From M30B66 sp040882555 (GTDB lineage: Bacteria > Bacteroidota > Bacteroidia > M30B66), in contig JBBEBC010000025.1 of the NCBI GenBank assembly GCA_040882555.1, positions 1 through 42,001 of the forward strand: 42,001 nucleotides of DNA, read 5' to 3'. Below are positions 16,861-25,886 of this stretch, one piece after another. Position numbers and translations under genes: made by a program. The notes beneath the pieces were generated by a model, which saw nothing but the letters and a program-made list of their open reading frames with translations, ran no database searches and was not told the DNA's origin. The number at the start of each line of letters is the position of its first letter. Within the stretch, counting starts at the first letter, position 1.

Positions 16861-18789
16861 TTACTTCTTTGCTTTTTTAGCTGCTTTCTTTTCGCTTTCC
16901 TCAAGGTCTGATTTAAGGTTAGCTAGAACGTCAAGATCTCCAAGAGTTGATTTCTCAAGATTATCTTTCACTTTCTTAACCGCCTTCTTGGTGTCATCAC
17001 CTTTAGAAGCCTTAGGTTCAGAAGCTGCACCTGGCTTTTCAGCCTCATGCGTGCGAGCATGTGAAACGATGATTTTCTTGTTTTCTTTAGAGAACTCAAT
17101 CACTTTAAAATCGATAGATTCTTCAACTTTTGCTGAACTACCATCTTCTTTCACAAGATGCTTTGTTGGAGCAAAACCTTCAACACCATAAGGAAGGGCA
17201 ACTACTGCACCTTTATCATTAATGGAAGTTATTGTTCCAGCGTGAACTGAACCATCAAGGAATACTGTTTCAAAAACATCCCAAGGATTCTCTTCTAGCT
17301 GCTTGTGCCCAAGGCTTAAGCGACGATTTTCTTTGTCTGTATCAAGAACAACCACTTCAATTTCATCACCAACTTTAGTGAATTCACTTGGGTGCTTAAT
17401 TTTCTTGCTCCAGCTTAAGTCAGAAATGTGAATTAGACCATCAACTCCTTCTTCAAGTTCAACGAAAACACCAAAGTTGGTGAAGTTGCGAACTTTTGCA
17501 GTATGCTGAGAGTTAACAGGATATTTCGTTTCAATATCAGCCCAAGGGTCTGGCATTAATTGCTTAATACCTAATGACATCTTGCGTTCCTCACGGTCAA
17601 GACTTAAGATAAGGCATTCAACCTCATCACCTACATTAAGGAAATCTTGTGCAGTGCGTAAGTGCTGAGACCAAGACATTTCAGAAACGTGAACAAGACC
17701 TTCGAAGCCTGGCTCAATTTCAACAAATGCACCGTAATCAGCAAGAACAACTACTTTTCCTTTTACATTATCACCAACTTTTAAATCTGCATCTACTTTC
17801 TCCCAAGGATGTGGAGTAAGTTGCTTCAGACCAAGAGCGATTCTCTTTTTACCTTCATCGAAATCAAGGATAACAACCTGAATCTTCTCATCCAAAGTAA
17901 CGATTTCCTCAGGATGGTTAATTCTACCCCAGCTAAGATCAGTGATGTGAATAAGACCATCAACACCACCAAGATCAACGAATACACCGTAAGAAGTAAT
18001 GTTCTTAACAGTACCTTCAAGAACTTGACCTTTTTCAAGCTTAGAAATAATTTCAGCTTTTTGAGCTTCAAGTTCTTCCTCGATAAGAGCTTTGTGAGAA
18101 ACTACAACGTTTTTGAATTCATTGTTGATTTTCACAACTTTGAATTCCATTGATTTCCCAACATATACATCATAATCACGAATAGGCTTCACATCAATCT
18201 GTGATCCTGGAAGGAAAGCTTCGATACCAAAAACGTCAACAATAAGACCTCCTTTAGTACGACACTTAACAAAACCTTTGATGATTTCGTCATTGTTAAG
18301 TGCGTCATTTACGCGATCCCATGACTTAAGTGAACGAGCCTTACGGTGAGACAAGATTAGCTGTCCACCTTTATCTTCTTTAGATTCGATATACACTTCG
18401 ATAACATCTCCGATTTTGATATCTGGATCGTAGCGAAGCTCAGATAAAGCAACAACTCCATCTGATTTGTAACCGATATTGATGACTGCATCTTTGGTAG
18501 TCATCCCAACAATTTTTCCTTCAACAACCTCGTGGTCGTTTACAGAACTAAGTGATTTTTCATACAGATTTTCTAAGCGAGTACGCTCTGTTTTGTTGTA
18601 TGAAATTGCTTTTTTCCCTGCATTATCCCAATCAAAATCAAGGGTTGACAGCATTTCTGCTGCAATTGTAGGGGCGGACGATTCCTGCGTTTCAGTTTCA
18701 ACTGCCTTAGCTGCTGGTTTTTCAGCTTTAACTTCTACTGCGGTTTCTTCTGTGATTTCAGGAGCTTTGTCCTCTGTGTTTTCTGACAT
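16861..18789 (-). CDS. rpsA: 30S ribosomal protein S1
   Basis: A 642-residue ribosomal protein S1 with six S1 (OB-fold) repeats. The repeats begin near EVVEGKIVGMTTKDAVINIG, then IIKGFVKCRTKGGLIVDVFG, GQVLEGTVKNITSYGVFVDL, VGDNVKGKVVVLADYGAFVE, VNSQHTAKVRNFTNFGVFVE and DGSVHAGTITSINDKGAVVA. The N-terminal 45 residues are acidic and low in complexity, and the C-terminus is Lys-rich (KKAAKKAKK), both additions to the core. S1 unfolds mRNA on the 30S subunit; in Bacteroidota, which do not rely on Shine-Dalgarno pairing, it is thought important for start selection. The start is ATG at 18789; an adjacent TTG one codon upstream is less likely. The leader contains a terminator-like hairpin (18813-18837). 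Confidence 0.97.
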   Translation of the reverse strand: MSENTEDKAPEITEETAVEVKAEKPAAKAVETETQESSAPTIAAEMLSTLDFDWDNAGKKAISYNKTERTRLENLYEKSLSSVNDHEVVEGKIVGMTTKDAVINIGYKSDGVVALSELRYDPDIKIGDVIEVYIESKEDKGGQLILSHRKARSLKSWDRVNDALNNDEIIKGFVKCRTKGGLIVDVFGIEAFLPGSQIDVKPIRDYDVYVGKSMEFKVVKINNEFKNVVVSHKALIEEELEAQKAEIISKLEKGQVLEGTVKNITSYGVFVDLGGVDGLIHITDLSWGRINHPEEIVTLDEKIQVVILDFDEGKKRIALGLKQLTPHPWEKVDADLKVGDNVKGKVVVLADYGAFVEIEPGFEGLVHVSEMSWSQHLRTAQDFLNVGDEVECLILSLDREERKMSLGIKQLMPDPWADIETKYPVNSQHTAKVRNFTNFGVFVELEEGVDGLIHISDLSWSKKIKHPSEFTKVGDEIEVVVLDTDKENRRLSLGHKQLEENPWDVFETVFLDGSVHAGTITSINDKGAVVALPYGVEGFAPTKHLVKEDGSSAKVEESIDFKVIEFSKENKKIIVSHARTHEAEKPGAASEPKASKGDDTKKAVKKVKDNLEKSTLGDLDVLANLKSDLEESEKKAAKKAKK

Positions 18790-18812
18790 CAAGTCAATAA
18801 TTAAAAATGATT

Positions 18813-18837
18813 AAAAAAATTGATGCTAAAGGCATCA
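18813..18837 (-). promoter_or_regulatory. Terminator-like hairpin in the rpsA 5' leader (possible attenuator)
   Basis: On the minus strand TGATGC-CTTTA-GCATCA (18837-18821) is followed within two bases by seven T (18819-18813). It lies about 15 bases after the predicted transcript start and about 24 bases before the rpsA ATG. A short stem plus U-tract before a ribosomal protein gene suggests transcription attenuation or autoregulation; this is inference. Confidence 0.45.
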
Positions 18838-18858
18838 CCCTCGATTTTCGAAGGGGTG

Positions 18859-18866
18859 CAAAGGTA
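18859..18866 (-). promoter_or_regulatory. Promoter -7 box of rpsA
   Basis: TACCTTTG on the minus strand, exact TAnnTTTG. No TTG at the expected -33 distance (the sequence there is an A/T run). The predicted leader is about 65 bases. Confidence 0.5.
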
Positions 18867-18960
18867 ATAATTTTTCATATAAAAAAATGAAGACAAATTC
18901 GACCTTCAAAATGATACCTGTAAATTCAGCTAATTCTCTTTAAACCGCAATGATCAAAGG

Positions 18961-20355
18961 TTACGCAAGCTTCAAAAGGGGCGCGAAAACTTCTTCCTGA
19001 ACCTCAGTAGCTGGTTCAACAGTTTGCTGCCAAGTAAAATGAAAGGTTACTCCTTGCTCCTGCTCGGAGGAAAGCCATATTTCACCTTTTGACTCTTGAA
19101 CAAGTTTGCGGGCTATCGCTAATCCGGCGCCAGTGCTTTCAAATTTATCACGGGCTTCAAGAGTTTGAAAAATGACAAATACCTTATCCTTAAAAGAACT
19201 ACCGATTCCCGGACCGTTATCTTTGACTGAGAACTGCCATTTATTATTAGACTGATGACCTGCAATTTCAATTTTAACCTTTTCTTTATTATTGAACTTT
19301 ATTGCATTATTAATTAACTCATTGAACACTCTTTCCAAGGCTAATGCTGAAGTATAAATTACCGGAAGTCCTTCAGAAATTGAAAACGAAATATCTTTTC
19401 CTTCAGAATGTTTAGAAAGGATGCCCACAAGTAAACTTTTAACATCAACATGCGACATTGATTTCAAATTGCGGTCAACCCTAGAATAATCGAGTAAAGC
19501 AGACAGCAAATGATCCATACGATGAGTTCTTTTTCTAATAATTTGAAGCTTCTCTTGTGAATCGAAGGATAAGTTTAATTCGTCTTCAAGAATCATATCA
19601 GTAAGAGAACCGATTGCTCTTAAAGGAGCTCTGAGGTCATGCGAAGCAACGGAAGCAAATTTGTCGAGCTCAGCATTCTTTTTTTCGAGGCTTTGATTTC
19701 TTTCGACAAGCTCCTGATTCATTTTTTCGAGTTCTTTTTTGGACTCTATAACTTTCCTTATCACTACGTTTCTATTGCTCTGCAAATAACTTGAAAGTGC
19801 CGAAATCAGAAAGAAGGTTAAAAGAATGTTTGTTAGAAAATCCTCATTTATCAAATCAATTCTATCATCAAATAAAGAAAAAGAAGTCCAATCGGTGTAG
19901 GTTGAGATAACGAACATAAATGAGATATGAAGTGCCGCTAATCCGGCGATGAGCCAACCACCTTTCTTACCTAGCAACATGAATGCATAAATAATGACTG
20001 CTGTCATGAAAAACGTGCCCCCTGTTCTAATCCCACCGCAGGTGTATGCAACACAATGAAGAACAATGAGTGCTGAAAGAAGCATAATGAGATAGGCTCC
20101 TGGAAGCTCTGATGGCTTTCTAATTCTCAAATAATTAATAAGAATAACACTTCCAAGAAATAGGACGAAATATGGAAGCCAATTGACATGGCTGAGTGTC
20201 AAAACCATTTTTGAAAATACTCCTAAACAGACTATGATAGTGGTGACTGAGAAAATCCTATACACGACAAACCTTTGTCGTTCAATCACTAGTTCGGGAT
20301 CAATGTTTTGAAAAACTGCCCTCTTCGATAAAAAATCGGGTAAAATGAATCTCAT
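18961..20355 (-). CDS. Membrane sensor histidine kinase (orphan)
   Basis: A 464-residue kinase. The N-terminal 190 residues contain about six hydrophobic segments (near 31-50, 59-77, 86-104, 113-128, 134-152, 172-190) with almost no periplasmic domain, so it may sense something within the membrane. A coiled coil follows (about 198-232), then the HisKA domain with the phosphoacceptor His239 in SVASHDLRAPLRAIGSL, and the HATPase domain with N-box ELINNAIKFNN, G1 DNGPGIG and GAGLAIARKLV. No response regulator is next to it. The DLRAPLRAI form of the H-box is shared with phytochrome-like and many Bacteroidota orphan kinases. The gene stands alone between ispH and rpsA; no TAnnTTTG box was found. 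Confidence 0.93.
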   Translation of the reverse strand: MRFILPDFLSKRAVFQNIDPELVIERQRFVVYRIFSVTTIIVCLGVFSKMVLTLSHVNWLPYFVLFLGSVILINYLRIRKPSELPGAYLIMLLSALIVLHCVAYTCGGIRTGGTFFMTAVIIYAFMLLGKKGGWLIAGLAALHISFMFVISTYTDWTSFSLFDDRIDLINEDFLTNILLTFFLISALSSYLQSNRNVVIRKVIESKKELEKMNQELVERNQSLEKKNAELDKFASVASHDLRAPLRAIGSLTDMILEDELNLSFDSQEKLQIIRKRTHRMDHLLSALLDYSRVDRNLKSMSHVDVKSLLVGILSKHSEGKDISFSISEGLPVIYTSALALERVFNELINNAIKFNNKEKVKIEIAGHQSNNKWQFSVKDNGPGIGSSFKDKVFVIFQTLEARDKFESTGAGLAIARKLVQESKGEIWLSSEQEQGVTFHFTWQQTVEPATEVQEEVFAPLLKLA

Positions 20356-20359
20356 TTAA

Positions 20360-20394
20360 TTAAAGTATCAGGTTGGGAATAACCTATACTTTAA
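20360..20394 (-). terminator. Inverted repeat, probable ispH terminator
   Basis: Arms TTAAAGTATCAGGTT and AACCTATACTTTAA pair over 14 bp with one bulged C and a six-base loop (20375-20380). The T-tract after it on the minus strand is weak. It lies directly before the histidine kinase start, so a regulatory operator is the alternative. Confidence 0.45.
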
Positions 20395-20426
20395 AAAAGC
20401 AATATTGTTACTGTAAGGTCAAGGAA

Positions 20427-21317
20427 TTAAGAGATTATAACCATCTCTTTGGCCTTAGTTCGGATTTTCTCAGCTACCTCCTCCATGAGCCACATAGGAG
20501 TTGAAGTTGCTCCGCAAATACCAACAGATTCGACATCTTTAAGCCAATTACTATCAAACTCATCCCAGACAGAAATGAAATAACTATTTGTATTCACTGA
20601 TTTACACACGTCGAAAAGCACTTTACCATTCGAACTTTTCTTACCGCTCACAAACACAATTACATCATATTCGGCAGCAAATTCTTTTAGTTGAGGCTCT
20701 CTGTTTGACACCTGACGACAAAGTGTATCATTGGCTTCAAAAGAAAGATTCTCATCATTTCCAGCTTCTCTCATTCTTCGAATGATTTCGTCTCGCATAT
20801 TGCGATACCCTGAAGTTGGCTGAGTTGTTTGAGAAAAGAACTTTACAGGCTTTGAAAAATCAACCTGGTCGAGGTCTTCGATACTGTTTGCAATAATAGC
20901 TTCACCATTGGTTTGGCCAACGAGACCGTTTACTTCTGCATGTCCGCTTTTACCATAAACTAAAATTTGCCCTTCTCCTCTTTTCTCATAACCAGAGCGA
21001 ATTCTGTTCTGAAGTTTTAGAACAACTGGGCAAGAAGCATCAATAAGTTGAATATTATTTTCTATGGCGATTTTATAAGTTTCAGGCGGTTCTCCATGTG
21101 CCCTAATCAGAACTTTGGTATCATGAAGATTCTCAAGTTGCTTGTGATCTATAATTTTCAAGCCTTTAGCTTCAAGACGCTCCACCTCCATGTTATTATG
21201 AACGATATCACCTAGACAATAAAGACTTCCGGTCTCATCTAATTCATCCTCGGCCATTTGAATGGCGTAAACTACACCAAAACAAAAACCTGAATTCTCG
21301 TCCACTTTTACTTTCAT
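20427..21317 (-). CDS. ispH: 4-hydroxy-3-methylbut-2-enyl diphosphate reductase
   Basis: The last enzyme of the MEP isoprenoid pathway; an iron-sulfur protein of the cytoplasm that makes IPP and DMAPP. The 296 residues hold the three cluster cysteines at positions 12 (NSGFCFGV), 96 (IDASCPVV) and 200 (NDTLCRQVSNRE), the RAHGEPP motif and FSQTTQPT. DMAPP is the substrate of MiaA, encoded in the same window. The promoter -7 box TAATTTTG lies five bases before the ATG, so the mRNA is probably leaderless. cmk and porQ lie upstream on the same strand; the 58-base gap holds this separate promoter. Confidence 0.97.
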   Translation of the reverse strand: MKVKVDENSGFCFGVVYAIQMAEDELDETGSLYCLGDIVHNNMEVERLEAKGLKIIDHKQLENLHDTKVLIRAHGEPPETYKIAIENNIQLIDASCPVVLKLQNRIRSGYEKRGEGQILVYGKSGHAEVNGLVGQTNGEAIIANSIEDLDQVDFSKPVKFFSQTTQPTSGYRNMRDEIIRRMREAGNDENLSFEANDTLCRQVSNREPQLKEFAAEYDVIVFVSGKKSSNGKVLFDVCKSVNTNSYFISVWDEFDSNWLKDVESVGICGATSTPMWLMEEVAEKIRTKAKEMVIIS

Positions 21318-21322
21318 GATTG

Positions 21323-21330
21323 CAAAATTA
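21323..21330 (-). promoter_or_regulatory. Promoter -7 box of ispH
   Basis: TAATTTTG on the minus strand, exact TAnnTTTG, ending five bases before the ATG at 21317. The -33 element is not clear. Confidence 0.55.
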
Positions 21331-21375
21331 GGAAATTATCAATGGAATAAATATTAACGAACTCAACGCTTTCTA

Positions 21376-22071
21376 TCACTTGGCAATTAATTCAAGGGCT
21401 TTATTCAATGCAAAATTCAACTGTTCGTCGCGACTTAAATTTGTATTATCGAGAATAATAGCATTATCTGCTTTTCTGAGGGGACTTTCTTTTCGCGACA
21501 TGTCTTCCTTATCTCTTTGAAGCAAATTAGCTTTTATCTGTTCAAAATCAGCATGCATATTCTTAGCCTCCATCTCAGCAACCCTTCTTTTGGTTCTAGT
21601 GGCAATGTCGGCTGTCATAAACAACTTTAACTCAGCATCAGGAAAAACAGTTGTTCCGATATCTCTACCATCCATAGAAATACCTTTTTCATTTCCCATT
21701 TGCTGTTGCATCCTCACCATTTTTCTTCTTACTTCTGCAACTGCACTTACTTGGCTAACCCAGTCATTGACATCCATTTGACGGATTTGACTTTCAACAT
21801 TTTCATCATTCAATAAAATCATAGATGATTTAGAATCTGGATTAAACTCGAATTGTATTTCGATATCGTCTAGTTGATCAATAAGTGATTCAGTATCAAG
21901 ATCCTTTCCGTTAATTAATCCATTTCTTAAAGCATATAGTGTAATTGCTCGGTACATTGCACCCGTATCAACGTAGGCATAATTTAACTGAGCAGCGAGT
22001 GCTCTTGCAAGGGTAGATTTTCCGCAAGATGAATAACCGTCGACAGCAATTGTGATTTTCTTGGAAGGCAT
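21376..22071 (-). CDS. cmk: Cytidylate kinase
   Basis: Phosphorylates CMP and dCMP. The 231 residues have the P-loop GYSSCGKST near residue 12, DTGAMYRAITLYALR, and SMDGRDIGTTVFPDAELKLF, all diagnostic. The start codon shares one base with the porQ stop (TAATG), so translation of cmk is coupled to that of porQ. The pairing porQ-cmk is common in Bacteroidota as I recall; it is useful support for calling the upstream gene porQ. It ends in a 58-base gap before ispH. Confidence 0.97.
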   Translation of the reverse strand: MPSKKITIAVDGYSSCGKSTLARALAAQLNYAYVDTGAMYRAITLYALRNGLINGKDLDTESLIDQLDDIEIQFEFNPDSKSSMILLNDENVESQIRQMDVNDWVSQVSAVAEVRRKMVRMQQQMGNEKGISMDGRDIGTTVFPDAELKLFMTADIATRTKRRVAEMEAKNMHADFEQIKANLLQRDKEDMSRKESPLRKADNAIILDNTNLSRDEQLNFALNKALELIAK

Positions 22072-23111
22072 TAGTTTTTTCGATAGAACTCGGAGAGCCG
22101 CGCGGTTAAGGTGAATTGATTTGGTGATCCTGCCAGATGATAAGCAGAACGAGCATAAGCAATTGAAAACTTATAAATCTTAACGCCAACACCCCAAGAA
22201 ATTCCAACTGTTCCAAGACGTGTAGCAACTTTCATTTCCTGTCTCCTTTGATAATTATAACCAAGTTGAAATGAAAGAGCTTTTGTAATATTAAATTCAG
22301 CACCAAGAATAGCATGACGCATGATTTTATTTGCGATGCCAATTTTATTGATGATGGTATCCCCCGTTAGGGGATCAACACTTTCCTCAGGAATGAGCGG
22401 ATCTGAAAAAGTTAAGTCAGGTTGCTGTAAATTATGAGCAACGAAGGAGAATTTCAATGGAACATGCTTTAATTCCTTCGAAAGTCCTATTTGAAGCTCA
22501 AGAGGAAGAGCTTCGCGGTTAGCCTCGGAGTAGGTGGTAATTTGCCCTCCAATATTCTTAACCACTAAGCCTGCAGTAAAAAGTTGATCAGGACTTTTAT
22601 AGCTAGCTCCAAAATCCACAGCCATTCCAAAAGAGTTATAGCTATCGAATGAGGAAAAAATAGTTTTAAGGTTCACTCCAACGGTAAAAACCGAATCCAT
22701 TTTTCTAGAGTATCCTGTAGTTAGGCAATATTCTCCTGCAGTAAAATTTCCTGTAATTAAGCCAGTTGCATCAGCGCGTGCAAAATCACCATAATTAATG
22801 TACTGCATGCTTCCGGCAAATGTGCCTGTTTTCCCTGCTTTAAAAGCATAAGCTACATTTCCGAAATTAATTCCAGCAAAATAATTGACGTAGGAAAGAG
22901 ACAAATTACCCGCCATCGATTGGTTAATCAATCCAGGATTTTGATATGCCATGTTAACATCATCATCTCTAATGGCAGCAACATCTCCTCCTAATGCCTG
23001 AATACGAGCAGAATTAGGAAGATTTAAAAAGCTATACACATGCTGCCCTCCGATTTGAGCAGATGAGTAAAGGCATAAGAGAACAAAAGCTAAAGTTAAA
23101 GCTGATTTCAC
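22071..23111 (-). CDS. porQ: Type IX secretion system protein PorQ
   Basis: A 346-residue outer-membrane beta-barrel protein with a signal peptide (SALTLAFVLLCLYSSAQ). The mature start GGQHVYSFLNLPNSARIQALGG and the AYQNPGLIN block match the PorV/PorQ family; the length and adjacency to cmk favour PorQ. PorQ acts with PorU, PorV and PorZ in the surface attachment complex that cleaves sorting signals from T9SS cargo, two of which are encoded in this window. The start codon is GTG at 23111. A weak -7-like box (TTAATTTG) sits five bases before it. Confidence 0.9.
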   Translation of the reverse strand: MKSALTLAFVLLCLYSSAQIGGQHVYSFLNLPNSARIQALGGDVAAIRDDDVNMAYQNPGLINQSMAGNLSLSYVNYFAGINFGNVAYAFKAGKTGTFAGSMQYINYGDFARADATGLITGNFTAGEYCLTTGYSRKMDSVFTVGVNLKTIFSSFDSYNSFGMAVDFGASYKSPDQLFTAGLVVKNIGGQITTYSEANREALPLELQIGLSKELKHVPLKFSFVAHNLQQPDLTFSDPLIPEESVDPLTGDTIINKIGIANKIMRHAILGAEFNITKALSFQLGYNYQRRQEMKVATRLGTVGISWGVGVKIYKFSIAYARSAYHLAGSPNQFTLTARLSEFYRKN

Positions 23112-23116
23112 GTCGA

Positions 23117-23124
23117 CAAATTAA
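23117..23124 (-). promoter_or_regulatory. Weak -7 box before porQ-cmk
   Basis: TTAATTTG on the minus strand differs from TAnnTTTG in one base and ends five bases before the GTG at 23111. Its position matches the other short-leader promoters here, which is the main support. Confidence 0.35.
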
Positions 23125-23209
23125 GAGGAAAATATGCGTTTTCGAACGCTTTTATAGAAAAGATATTGCAGAATTTTCAGTTAATTAAGTTTATAATTAA
23201 AAAAAGTGC

Positions 23210-23240
23210 TTGGTAAAAGCGGACTTAAACCTCATTTTTG
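23210..23240 (+). promoter_or_regulatory. Promoter of fabD
   Basis: TTG at 23210-23212, a 20-base spacer, then CATTTTTG at 23233-23240, one base from TAnnTTTG. It lies 11 bases before ATG 23252 and 17 before ATG 23258, ruling out the TTG at 23210 as a translation start. Confidence 0.55.
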
Positions 23241-23257
23241 TTGCAAATCAAATGCAT

Positions 23258-24136
23258 ATGAACGCACGTATTTTTCCTGGACAAGGAGCGCAATTTTCAG
23301 GAATGGGCAAAGATCTTTTCGACCAATCGCCAGAAGCAGCCTCTATTTTTGAGAAAGCGAATGATATTTTAGGCTTTAGGATAACCGATACCATGTTTAC
23401 GGGTTCTGATGATGAACTAAGAAGAACAGATGTAACCCAGCCTGCCATTTTTATTCATTCAGTTATTGTATCTCAGATTCAAGGCAGCCACCTTAAACCT
23501 GATATGGTTGCAGGTCATTCACTTGGAGAATTCTCTTCTTTAGTGGCTAGTGGCTGTATTTCTTTTGAAGATGCCCTTAAGTTAGTTGCAACACGAGCTT
23601 CTGCTATGCAAAAAGCATGTGAGCAAATACCTGGAACAATGGCTGCCATTTTAGGACTTGATGATGCAATTGTTGAAGAAGTGTGTGCAGCTATTAAGGA
23701 TGAAATCGTTGTTCCAGCAAATTATAACTGTCCCGGGCAATTAGTTATTTCTGGAAGTGTAAGAGGTATTGAACTTGCTTGTGAGGCAATGAAAATAGCT
23801 GGAGCAAAAAGAGCTTTACCTCTGCAGGTTGGAGGAGCTTTCCATTCTCCATTGATGGAGCCTGCCCGCGAAGAACTTGCTATGGCAATAAATTCAACAC
23901 AATTTAATACTCCCAGATGTCCTGTTTACCAGAATGTGAGTGCTTTAGGAGAAACATCAGCAAATAGGATAAAAGAAAACCTTATTGCTCAACTTACCGC
24001 ACCTGTAAGGTGGACTCAGTCGGTTAGACAAATGCACGAAGATGGAGCCAACGAGTTTATTGAGTGTGGACCTGGAAAAGTACTTCAAGGCCTTGTTAAA
24101 AAGATTCTCAGTGATGTAACTGCCTCTTCTTATTAG
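23258..24136 (+). CDS. fabD: Malonyl-CoA:ACP transacylase
   Basis: Loads malonyl groups onto acyl carrier protein for fatty acid synthesis; cytoplasmic. The 292 residues start MNARIFPGQGAQFSGMG, have the catalytic serine in AGHSLGEFSS (Ser88) and the catalytic His in GGAFHSPLM, with PGQLVISGS and ECGPGKVLQGLVKK near the end. The ATG at 23252, two codons upstream, is an equal alternative. The other fab genes are not beside it, and it seems to be alone on its transcript. Its stop is only three bases from the convergent stop of the polysaccharide operon. Confidence 0.96.
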   Translation: MNARIFPGQGAQFSGMGKDLFDQSPEAASIFEKANDILGFRITDTMFTGSDDELRRTDVTQPAIFIHSVIVSQIQGSHLKPDMVAGHSLGEFSSLVASGCISFEDALKLVATRASAMQKACEQIPGTMAAILGLDDAIVEEVCAAIKDEIVVPANYNCPGQLVISGSVRGIELACEAMKIAGAKRALPLQVGGAFHSPLMEPAREELAMAINSTQFNTPRCPVYQNVSALGETSANRIKENLIAQLTAPVRWTQSVRQMHEDGANEFIECGPGKVLQGLVKKILSDVTASSY

Positions 24137-24139
24137 AGC

Positions 24140-24880
24140 TTACAATTGAGCATTAATAAGCTTTCCTGAATTAAGAAGTTTGTGCAAAGCGGGTTCTTTT
24201 AGAGCTTTTTTGTAGACATCGATATGACTAACTTTATGCATATCACTCCCTAAAAGATCAACCATTTCATTATCGATAAGTCGCTCTGCAATTCTTTTAG
24301 CAACTGTGCCGTAATGTCCAGCAATTGATGCAATGTTGACTTGCAGAAGCACGCCTTTGTCTCTGATTTCCTGATACTTATCGAAGCTCTGATACCAATA
24401 AGGATATCTTTCAGGATGAGCAAGAACAGGTTTATAACCTTCGAGTTGTAGCTTAAAAGAAACTGTATCAAAATTATCGGAAGGATTAAGGTAAGAAAGC
24501 TCAAACAGAAGGTATTTATCTCCGAATGTGAGCAAATCCTCTTTTCCAATCTTCAGTTCAAAGTCATGGTCACAATAATATTCAGCTGCCGCTGAGATTT
24601 CCATGTCAATACCTTCGGCTTTCATTGCATTTCTAACATCCTCCAATCCACCTAAAATCATTTCAGGTGTATTTCGGTAGAAATCGCTCATCACGTGCGG
24701 TGTGGTGATAAGTCGCTTATAACCTAATTCCTGGAGACCTCTAATGAGGTTGATGCTATCTTCAATGCTGGAAGAACCATCATCGATTCCCGGAATAAGG
24801 TGTGAGTGCACATCCGTGTGGAGTACTGATAAATCTGCTTCTGGTAAAGAAGTTCCTAATAGTCTTGAAAGCCAGCTCAT
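24140..24880 (-). CDS. CpsB/YwqE-type tyrosine-protein phosphatase (PHP fold)
   Basis: A 246-residue cytoplasmic metal-dependent phosphatase. The metal-binding motif DVHSHLIPGIDDGS near residue 22, TTPHVMSDFYRNTP, the LAHPERYPYW block and GSDMHKVSHID are those of the CpsB/CapC/YwqE family. These enzymes remove phosphate from BY-kinases that control capsule or exopolysaccharide export. It is the last gene of the nine-gene sugar operon and overlaps the WbpP-type gene by four bases (ATGA). No BY-kinase or Wza-type export gene is in the window, so its partner must lie elsewhere. Confidence 0.92.
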   Translation of the reverse strand: MSWLSRLLGTSLPEADLSVLHTDVHSHLIPGIDDGSSSIEDSINLIRGLQELGYKRLITTPHVMSDFYRNTPEMILGGLEDVRNAMKAEGIDMEISAAAEYYCDHDFELKIGKEDLLTFGDKYLLFELSYLNPSDNFDTVSFKLQLEGYKPVLAHPERYPYWYQSFDKYQEIRDKGVLLQVNIASIAGHYGTVAKRIAERLIDNEMVDLLGSDMHKVSHIDVYKKALKEPALHKLLNSGKLINAQL

Positions 24881-25869
24881 TCGTGATTAAACCAATCGAG
24901 AGTTCTCTGAAGACCATCCTTCATTTTCACTCCCGGAGAATAACCAAGATAGGTATTTCCTCTTGAAATATCTGCAAGAGAATCGCGAATATCACCTTCC
25001 CGCGGTTCGCGGTGAATAGCATTTACTCCTTTTCCAGCCAGCTGTCTAAGAAGTTGATATATTTCAAGGACTGATATACGTTCACCTACAGCCACATTAT
25101 AAACTTTACCTGAAGCCTCTGGATTTTCAGAAAAAAGGGCACAAACATTCGCTTGAACAGCATTTTCTACAAATGTAAAATCGCGGGTTTGTCCACCATC
25201 GCCGTTGATATAAGCAGGTGAATTATTCATGATAGCCTCAATAAACAAAGGAATTACTGCAGCATAAGGTCCATCGGGCTTTTGGCGAGGACCGAAAATA
25301 TTGAAGTACCGCAATCCCATGATTTCCATTCCATAAGTACGACCAAATACATCAGCATAAAGCTCATCTACTCTTTTTGTTACAGCATATGGGGAAAGAG
25401 GATTCCCAATATTGTCCTCCATTTTCGGCAACTGTGGATGATCGCCATACACACTAGATGAAGATGCGTAAACTATTCTTTTCACACCTTGTCTTCTAGC
25501 GCAATCGAGCATGGTAAGGAAGCCGGTAACATTAGCTTCATTGGTAGCAATAGGAGTTTTGATGGAACGCGGAACACTTCCAAGCGCAGCTTGATGCGAA
25601 ACATAATCAATTCCTTCAAGAGCCTGGAGCATAAGAGCTTCATCACAAATACTTCCTTCAATAAATTTAAAACGTGAATTATTTAGCCAATGGCTGATAT
25701 TTTCTCGTTTCCCTTCAGAAAGATTATCAATAACAAGAACTTCAGCAGCACCATGCTCCATTAAATAATCAACCAAATGTGAGCCTATGAAACCTGCTCC
25801 GCCAGTAACTAAAAACCGGCTATTTTTAAATTCGGGATTATTATTGTGGAAGTTAACTTTTTCGTACAT
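24877..25869 (-). CDS. wbpP: WbpP/TviC-type UDP-N-acetylhexosamine 4-epimerase
   Basis: A 330-residue extended SDR enzyme. The Rossmann motif is GGAGFIGSHL, the diagnostic WbpP block is DYVSHQAALGSVPRSI, and the catalytic residues are Tyr161 and Lys165 in SPYAVTKRVDELYAD. Closest relatives I recognise are WbpP of Pseudomonas and TviC of Salmonella, which interconvert UDP-GlcNAc/UDP-GalNAc or the corresponding uronic acids. Together with the WbpO/TviB-type dehydrogenase in the same operon it can provide both gluco and galacto forms of the N-acetylhexosaminuronic acid. It begins 17 bases after the GalE-RfbB fusion and overlaps the phosphatase gene. Confidence 0.88.
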   Translation of the reverse strand: MYEKVNFHNNNPEFKNSRFLVTGGAGFIGSHLVDYLMEHGAAEVLVIDNLSEGKRENISHWLNNSRFKFIEGSICDEALMLQALEGIDYVSHQAALGSVPRSIKTPIATNEANVTGFLTMLDCARRQGVKRIVYASSSSVYGDHPQLPKMEDNIGNPLSPYAVTKRVDELYADVFGRTYGMEIMGLRYFNIFGPRQKPDGPYAAVIPLFIEAIMNNSPAYINGDGGQTRDFTFVENAVQANVCALFSENPEASGKVYNVAVGERISVLEIYQLLRQLAGKGVNAIHREPREGDIRDSLADISRGNTYLGYSPGVKMKDGLQRTLDWFNHE

Positions 25870-25886
25870 GCCTGATTAGGTGGTAT

